Shown piece after piece: positions 59,499 through 64,000 of a stretch of 64,000 nucleotides of DNA (position 1 is the stretch's first letter; each line of letters begins with the position of its first letter). The notes beneath the pieces were generated by a model, which did not search any database, was not told the DNA's origin, and saw only the letters and a program-made list of their open reading frames with translations. Position numbers and translations under genes: made by a program. This DNA comes from Chelonobacter sp006228105 (GTDB lineage Bacteria > Pseudomonadota > Gammaproteobacteria > Enterobacterales > Pasteurellaceae): assembly GCF_006228105.1 (NCBI RefSeq), contig NZ_VDHH01000052.1. One strand, 5' to 3'.

Positions 59499-59534
59499 AA
59501 AGTGCGGTTATCAAGCCAATGACAACCGCACTTT
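59499..59534 (-). terminator. inverted USS pair after frr
   Basis: AAAGTGCGGTT (59499-59509) and AACCGCACTTT (59524-59534) form an 11-bp stem with a 14-nt loop, about 25 bases after the frr stop. It is in terminator position for pyrH-frr. Confidence 0.65.
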
Positions 59535-59559
59535 GATGAAAATTAAGCCTGAAAAAGAA

Positions 59560-60117
59560 TTAGAATTCCATCAACTCTTTTTCTTTCTCTGCCAGCGCTT
59601 CATCGACTTTTTTCACCCCGGCATCGGTGATTTTCTGAATCAGATCTTGCGCTTTACGTTCATCATCTTCGCTGATCGCTTTGTCTTTCAGCAACGCTTT
59701 GATCTGATCATTGGCATCACGGCGAATATTACGCAGCGCCACTTTGCCTTGCTCTGCCTCGGCTCGCACAATCTTGGTCAAATCACGACGACGCTCTTCG
59801 GTCAATGGTGGCAACGGCACACGAATGGTAGTACCGGCGGACGATGGATTCAAGCCTAAATCGGAAGTCAAAATCGCTTTTTCCACCGCTTGGATCAAAG
59901 AGCGGTCAAACACACTCACCGCCAGCGTGCGGGCGTCCTCCGCCACTACGTTTGCCAACTGGCGCAACGGTGTTGCCGCACCGTAATATTCCACATGAAT
60001 ACCGTCGAGCAAACTTGGATGGGCACGACCGGTTCTGATTTTGGAAATTTGAGTTTTGAACGCCTCAATACTTTTTTCCATGCGTTGTTCAGTATCTTGT
60101 TTAATTTCGTTGATCAC
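59560..60117 (-). CDS. frr: ribosome recycling factor
   Basis: 185 residues, the standard length. Two-domain tRNA-mimic with the N-terminal helix MINEIKQDTEQRMEKSIEAF, KIRTGRAHPSLLDGIHVEYYG, then NPSSAGTTIRVPLPPLTEERR and the long C-terminal helix. It dissociates post-termination ribosomes with EF-G. It follows pyrH by 67 bases. Confidence 0.98.
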   Translation of the reverse strand: MINEIKQDTEQRMEKSIEAFKTQISKIRTGRAHPSLLDGIHVEYYGAATPLRQLANVVAEDARTLAVSVFDRSLIQAVEKAILTSDLGLNPSSAGTTIRVPLPPLTEERRRDLTKIVRAEAEQGKVALRNIRRDANDQIKALLKDKAISEDDERKAQDLIQKITDAGVKKVDEALAEKEKELMEF

Positions 60118-60184
60118 GCTGTTTTTCCTTTATTTTTATCAATATTCCGTAAACGGCTATTTTTAACCTATTCTGCCCGATAAA

Positions 60185-60910
60185 TCAAGATTCGTGACAA
60201 ATTAACGTGCCTTCCGGCTCACCTAAAATCACACGTTTCAACGCACCCGGCTTATTCATATTGAACACCCGAATCGGCATATTGTGATCGCGCGCCAAAG
60301 TAAACGCTGCTAAATCCATCACTTGCAACTCTTTTTCCAACACATCTTGATAGCTTAACGTGCGGTACAAATTGGCATCCGGATTCTTGGCCGGATCACA
60401 ATCATAGACACCATCCACTTTAGTCGCTTTCAAGACCACATCAGCTTCAATTTCAATTCCACGCAAACAGGCAGCAGAATCGGTGGTAAAAAACGGATTG
60501 CCAGTACCAGCGGAAAAAATCACCACCTGGCCTTGATTCAACAAACGAATCGCTTGCGCCCAGCTGTAACTATCACAAACCCCGTTTAACGGAAACGCGG
60601 ACATCAGCTTGGCATTCACTTCCGCACGGTGTAACGAATCCCGCATTGCCAACCCGTTCATCACGGTTGCCAACATGCCCATGTGATCGCCCACCACGCG
60701 ATTCATACCGGCTTTCGCCAATTTTGCACCACGGAACAGATTACCACCACCAATTACAATCGCAACTTGCACCCCAAGCTCAACCAGCTCTTTAATTTCC
60801 ACCGCCATCCGATCCAACACTGATGGGTCAATGCCAAAGCCTTCTTCGCCCTGCAAAGCTTCGCCACTTAATTTTAATAAAATACGTTTATAGGTCGGTT
60901 TAATACTCAT
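60185..60910 (-). CDS. pyrH: UMP kinase
   Basis: 241 residues, identical in length to E. coli PyrH. Amino-acid-kinase fold: YKRILLKLSGEALQGEEGFGIDP, VAIVIGGGNLFRGA, MNRVVGDHMGMLATVMNGLA, then GTGNPFFTTDSAACLRGIEI and KVDGVYDCDP. Phosphorylates UMP in a hexamer. GAGGAG precedes the ATG. Between tsf and frr as usual. Confidence 0.98.
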   Translation of the reverse strand: MSIKPTYKRILLKLSGEALQGEEGFGIDPSVLDRMAVEIKELVELGVQVAIVIGGGNLFRGAKLAKAGMNRVVGDHMGMLATVMNGLAMRDSLHRAEVNAKLMSAFPLNGVCDSYSWAQAIRLLNQGQVVIFSAGTGNPFFTTDSAACLRGIEIEADVVLKATKVDGVYDCDPAKNPDANLYRTLSYQDVLEKELQVMDLAAFTLARDHNMPIRVFNMNKPGALKRVILGEPEGTLICHES

Positions 60911-61007
60911 TTTATTCTCCTCGCCATGATAAAAACATTGATGAAATAGTCTGCTATTTGATCACGGTTTTCAACCAACCGACTATATGAAGTGTAAACG
61001 GTAAACA

Positions 61008-61032
61008 GTAAAAAGGCGAGTTGCCTCGCCTT
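61008..61032 (-). terminator. terminator after tsf
   Basis: On the minus strand AAGGCGAG, loop GCAA, CTCGCCTT (plus 61013-61020 and 61025-61032) is followed by TTTACTG. It lies ten bases after the tsf stop and separates tsf from pyrH. Confidence 0.85.
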
Positions 61033-61041
61033 ATGTCAATC

Positions 61042-61890
61042 TTATACTTTTTGCATTGCTGCCACTTCGGCGGCAAAATCGGTTTCGACTTTCTCGATCC
61101 CTTCACCCACTTCAAAGCGGATAAAGCCGGTCACATCGGCACCTTTCTCTTTCAGCAAATCGCCAACGGATTTTGATGGATCCATTACGAACGGTTGACC
61201 GGTCAAAGAGACTTCGCCGGTGAATTTCTTCATGCGACCTTCAACCATTTTCTCGGCGATTTCACGTGGTTTTCCGGATTCCATCGCAATAGCGACTTGA
61301 ATATCACGCTCTTTCGCCACCACTTCGGCAGACACGTCTTCCGGTTTTACGAATTCCGGACGGCTTGCCGCAACGTGCATTGCGATATGTTTGACCAGCT
61401 CATCATCAGCATTGGTAGCTGCAACCAACACCCCGATTTTCGCACCGTGCAAGTAAGCACCAACCACATCACCAGAAATCGCTGCGACACGACGGATATT
61501 CATATTTTCGCCGATTTTCGCCACTAATGCGGCACGCTCTTCTTCAAACTGTGCTTTCAACACTTCAACATCGGTCACTTTGCCTGCTAGTGCAGCATCT
61601 GCAACTTTGTTGGCCAACGCTAAGAAACCGGCATCTTTAGCCACAAAGTCAGTTTCACAGTTCATTTCCAGCAACACACCATAGCCGCCGTCAACACGGG
61701 CTAAAATCACGCCTTCTGCTGCTACACGACCTGCTTTTTTCGCTGCTTTTGCTTGTCCTGACTTACGCATATTGTCGATTGCCAATTCAATATCGCCATT
61801 CGCTTCAACCAATGCTTTTTTACATTCCATCATGCCTGCGCCGGTACGGTCACGCAGTTCTTTTACCAATGCTGCTGTAATTTCAGCCAT
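61042..61890 (-). CDS. tsf: elongation factor Ts
   Basis: 282 residues (E. coli 283). N-terminal UBA-like ITAALVKELRDRTGAGMMECKKALVEANGDIE in pattern, then LEMNCETDFVAKDAGF, the EF-Tu contact region with the TDFV motif, and the C-terminal module. It exchanges GDP for GTP on EF-Tu. GGATATTAAA precedes the ATG. Confidence 0.98.
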   Translation of the reverse strand: MAEITAALVKELRDRTGAGMMECKKALVEANGDIELAIDNMRKSGQAKAAKKAGRVAAEGVILARVDGGYGVLLEMNCETDFVAKDAGFLALANKVADAALAGKVTDVEVLKAQFEEERAALVAKIGENMNIRRVAAISGDVVGAYLHGAKIGVLVAATNADDELVKHIAMHVAASRPEFVKPEDVSAEVVAKERDIQVAIAMESGKPREIAEKMVEGRMKKFTGEVSLTGQPFVMDPSKSVGDLLKEKGADVTGFIRFEVGEGIEKVETDFAAEVAAMQKV

Positions 61891-61942
61891 TTTAATATCC
61901 TCTTATCAGTGCTACCCATTAGTCGGGAATAACCGCACTTTT

Positions 61943-61976
61943 AATAAAAAAGCAGGGAACCTCAAAGCCCCCTGCT
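61943..61976 (-). terminator. attenuator/terminator between rpsB and tsf
   Basis: On the minus strand AGCAGGG and CCCTGCT (plus 61970-61976 and 61951-61957) enclose a 12-nt loop and are followed by TTTTTATT. As in E. coli, a hairpin here would set the rpsB to tsf transcript ratio. Confidence 0.8.
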
Positions 61977-62038
61977 AACCAATTAATCATTGTGTGGTCA
62001 ATAAGGGCAAATTGCCATTACTACTCACTACGATAACA

Positions 62039-62785
62039 TTACTCTGCTGCGGCTTCTGCTGCTTCAGCGTCGACAAAGCTTTCTTCTGTTACAGTAGGGT
62101 TAGCGTGCGCACGACCTTCGTTTACTGCGGCAGCAACTGCTGTCAGATATAACTGAATAGCACGAGCGGCATCATCGTTACCCGGAATGATGTAATCTAC
62201 GCCATCCGGATTGGTGTTGGTGTCGACAACTGCGAATACCGGAATACCCAAGTTGTTGGCTTCTTTAATCGCGATGTGTTCGTGATCGGCAGCGATAACA
62301 AAAATCGCATCCGGTAAACCGGACATATTTTTGATTCCACCCAAACTCAATTCGAGTTTTTCCATCTCACGGGCACGCATTAACGCTTCTTTTTTGGTTA
62401 ATTTTTCAAAAGTACCGTCTTGAGACTGTGCTTCCAAATCTTTCAAACGTTTGATTGATTGACGAACGGTTTTCCAGTTAGTCAACATACCACCTAACCA
62501 ACGGTGATTAACAAAGTATTGGTTACAGCTTAATGCCGCGTCTTTAACTGCTTCAGTTGCCGCACGTTTGGTACCGACAAACAACACTTTACCGTTATTG
62601 CCTGCAATGCGGGTCAATTCTGTCAATGCTTGGTTAAACATCGGAACGGTTTTTTCTAAGTTGATGATATGAACGCCGTTACGTGGTCCGAAAATGTAAG
62701 ATTTCATTTTTGGATTCCAGTAGCGAGTTTGGTGACCGAAATGTACGCCTGCTTGCAGCATATCGCGCATTGAAACTTGTGCCAT
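62039..62785 (-). CDS. rpsB: 30S ribosomal protein S2
   Basis: 248 residues (E. coli 241), nearly colinear: VSMRDMLQAGVHFGHQTRYWNPKMKSYIFG in pattern, VLFVGTKRAATEAV, HRWLGGMLTNWKTVRQSIKRL, LGIPVFAVVDTNTNPDGVDYIIPGNDDAARAI in pattern, ending in an Ala/Glu-rich acidic tail. It binds the 30S head-body junction. AAGGAATTATC precedes the ATG. Confidence 0.99.
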   Translation of the reverse strand: MAQVSMRDMLQAGVHFGHQTRYWNPKMKSYIFGPRNGVHIINLEKTVPMFNQALTELTRIAGNNGKVLFVGTKRAATEAVKDAALSCNQYFVNHRWLGGMLTNWKTVRQSIKRLKDLEAQSQDGTFEKLTKKEALMRAREMEKLELSLGGIKNMSGLPDAIFVIAADHEHIAIKEANNLGIPVFAVVDTNTNPDGVDYIIPGNDDAARAIQLYLTAVAAAVNEGRAHANPTVTEESFVDAEAAEAAAE

Positions 62786-62935
62786 GATAATTCCTTATAT
62801 AATTGGGGTTTAGCCTCCACATATCCTGTCGCATCGACCGTTTGGCACCCCGACTGACAGTGTGTGATATGTGTGTGAAGTCTTAATTAATCAATAATGT
62901 TGTTCCGAGAGTTCGGAATAACGGCGCATTTTATA
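62786..62935 (-). promoter_or_regulatory. rpsB promoter and structured leader
   Basis: On the minus strand an extended -10 (TGG-TATAAA; TATAAA at plus 62930-62935) is followed by TGCGCCG, a GC-rich start region typical of growth-rate-controlled promoters; the -35 (TGGTAA) is weak. The leader of about 140 nt begins with hairpin TTCCGA-N4-TCGGAA (plus 62903-62918) and has a second GC-rich region around plus 62820-62860. In gammaproteobacteria S2 represses its own mRNA through the leader, so this is a candidate autoregulatory RNA; fold not computed. Confidence 0.6.
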
Positions 62936-62981
62936 CCATAACCAGCCAGAAATTACCAGTAAATTTATAGCTGCTTAGCCA

Positions 62982-63012
62982 ATAAAAGAATCCCCACAAC
63001 AACGGTGGGGAT
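62982..63012 (-). terminator. terminator after ppiD
   Basis: On the minus strand ATCCCCAC, 7-nt loop, GTGGGGAT (plus 63005-63012 and 62990-62997) is followed by TCTTTTATT, 25 bases after the ppiD stop. Confidence 0.88.
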
Positions 63013-63036
63013 CTTATCATTTGAGGTTATTAAGCG

Positions 63037-64000
63037 CTAATTCTGCTGCTGTAAAAAATCCTGATTAATCTCAATTTTTGCCTGATTACGCAGCGATTGA
63101 AGCAAATTATTATAGGTTTGCAACTGTTTGGCCTGCAAATAACTCGCAGCTAAAGCCTGCTGTTCCTGGCTGTCGGCAACACCATCACTGACCTTGATCA
63201 ACTCCGCCAGATAGATCTCACCGTTGTCATCTTGTACCGCCTTATAGACACTTTTGCCTTCGGTCGCTGTCATCGAAAACACGCCTTCACGCAATCCGGA
63301 ATCCTGCATTCTGGCATACACAAATTGTTGTGTATTTTCTGCCAAACTGATGCCTTGTGGTAAAGCAACAGTTTGTGGGCTCCCCCCTTGGTTTAAGCTA
63401 TCTGCCGCTTTTTTGGCTTCGCTCAGCAATAATGCCTCTGCTTTTTGCCGTTTTAATAGCGCTACAATATCGGCTTTGGCTTCTTCAAACGTTTTATTGC
63501 CGGCAGCTTTGTGATCAAGCACGCGCACAATCAGAGAGTGCTGCTCGCCAACATTGATCGCTTCGGAATTCATGCCACCTTGCAGCAAATCCGTATCAAA
63601 GATGTTATACACCACATTGGAAAAGTTAAGTGCGGTCGGCACATCTTGGCGTGAGAAATAATCGGTCTGCACTGCCTTTTTGCCGATAACTTGCTCCACA
63701 TCTGCAAGAGAAGCTTGATTTTCAAAGGCTTTTTCTGCTGCTTCTTTTTCTAAACGGAAAAATCCGCTTGAAGTTTGTTCATTACGAATAATATCAGCAA
63801 TCCGGCTTTTCACCTGATCCAGCGGTTGCACTTCGCCTTGGCGACGTTCAAGCACCTTAATCAAATGATAAGCTCCGTCAACTTTAACCGGCTGGCTGAC
63901 AGCCCCAACATCAGTAGCATACGCCGTTTGTTCAAACGCCGCAGGAAAAGCGCCATCAGTTGACCAACTTAAATCACCACCGTTGACTGCTGATAATTTA
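63037..64000 (-). CDS. ppiD: peptidyl-prolyl isomerase/chaperone PpiD, C-terminal part (5' end outside window)
   Basis: The frame is open to the right edge, so about 320 C-terminal residues are visible; the TTG near 63864 is internal. The part near the edge is a parvulin domain (NGGDLSWSTDGAFPAAFEQ, then GAVSQPVKVDGAYHLIKVLERR). It is followed by the C-terminal chaperone region rich in Lys, Glu and Gln, ending NQDFLQQQN. PpiD is a membrane-anchored periplasmic folding factor near the Sec translocon. The domain order and parvulin motif suit PpiD better than SurA, which has two parvulin domains; not fully certain because the N terminus is missing. Confidence 0.85.
   Translation of the reverse strand, partial: KLSAVNGGDLSWSTDGAFPAAFEQTAYATDVGAVSQPVKVDGAYHLIKVLERRQGEVQPLDQVKSRIADIIRNEQTSSGFFRLEKEAAEKAFENQASLADVEQVIGKKAVQTDYFSRQDVPTALNFSNVVYNIFDTDLLQGGMNSEAINVGEQHSLIVRVLDHKAAGNKTFEEAKADIVALLKRQKAEALLLSEAKKAADSLNQGGSPQTVALPQGISLAENTQQFVYARMQDSGLREGVFSMTATEGKSVYKAVQDDNGEIYLAELIKVSDGVADSQEQQALAASYLQAKQLQTYNNLLQSLRNQAKIEINQDFLQQQN

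Noticed and set aside
63037..64000. SurA for the parvulin protein at the right edge
   Set aside because: One parvulin domain followed by a long C-terminal region suits PpiD; SurA has two parvulin domains and a short C-terminal helix.

Overview
This window is a chromosomal segment of a member of the Pasteurellaceae. Copies of the 9-bp uptake signal core AAGTGCGGT (or its complement) recur on both strands through most of it, which points to the Haemophilus/Pasteurella/Aggregatibacter-type USS clade. Housekeeping gene order (accB-accC-yhdT-panF-prmA ... dusB-fis; rpsB-tsf-pyrH-frr-dxr-uppS-cdsA-rseP-bamA-skp-lpxD-fabZ-lpxA-lpxB-rnhB) is gammaproteobacterial. I cannot name the species. I saw no tRNA, rRNA, CRISPR array or intact insertion sequence.

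Layout. 1-1735: C-terminal part of a filamentous-haemagglutinin-type exoprotein. 1971-3368: a secreted PQQ-type glucose dehydrogenase homologue. 3470-4024: a small lipoprotein. 4195-5498: fis and dusB. 5660-17821: a 12-kb, AT-rich, USS-poor block. 17922-23129: prmA, panF, yhdT, accC, accB, aroQ. 23221-29914: menaquinone genes menF-menD-menH-menB-menC with a DUF1016 nuclease-family gene between menB and menC. 30125-31339: alaA. 31385-47550: a 16-kb haem acquisition locus. 47545-62785: the cell-envelope and translation cluster. 63037-64000: the C-terminal part of PpiD.

The most interesting region is 5660-17821. It encodes a complete sulfoglycolytic Embden-Meyerhof (sulfo-EMP) pathway: sulfoquinovosidase (yihQ), sulfoquinovose isomerase (yihS), sulfofructose kinase (yihV), sulfofructose-phosphate aldolase (yihT), sulfolactaldehyde reductase (yihU) and the DeoR-type regulator (csqR/yihW). 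The yihO/yihP transporters and the yihR mutarotase of E. coli are absent. In their place are a three-gene TRAP transporter, a GalM-type aldose 1-epimerase and a TauE/SafE-type exporter. The block sits exactly between prmA and dusB, genes that are adjacent in E. coli and, as I recall, in Haemophilus. This suggests that an acquired cassette split an ancestral operon. A near-perfect CRP palindrome lies between the divergent yihV and yihU genes, placed so that it could activate both promoters.

The haem locus has two arms diverging from one Fur box at about 36150. The leftward arm is hutW (radical SAM), a haem/haemoglobin TonB receptor, hutX and hutZ. The rightward arm is a ChaN-like lipoprotein, a secreted oligopeptidase B-like peptidase, a second TonB receptor, a surface lipoprotein with a 13-unit PKxEE repeat, exbB-exbD-tonB and hutBCD. 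Together these could take haem from host proteins at the surface, energise outer-membrane uptake, carry haem across the inner membrane and handle it in the cytosol.

Gene calls are my own reading of protein sequences against remembered family members; no database search was run. Promoter, operator and terminator calls are by eye.
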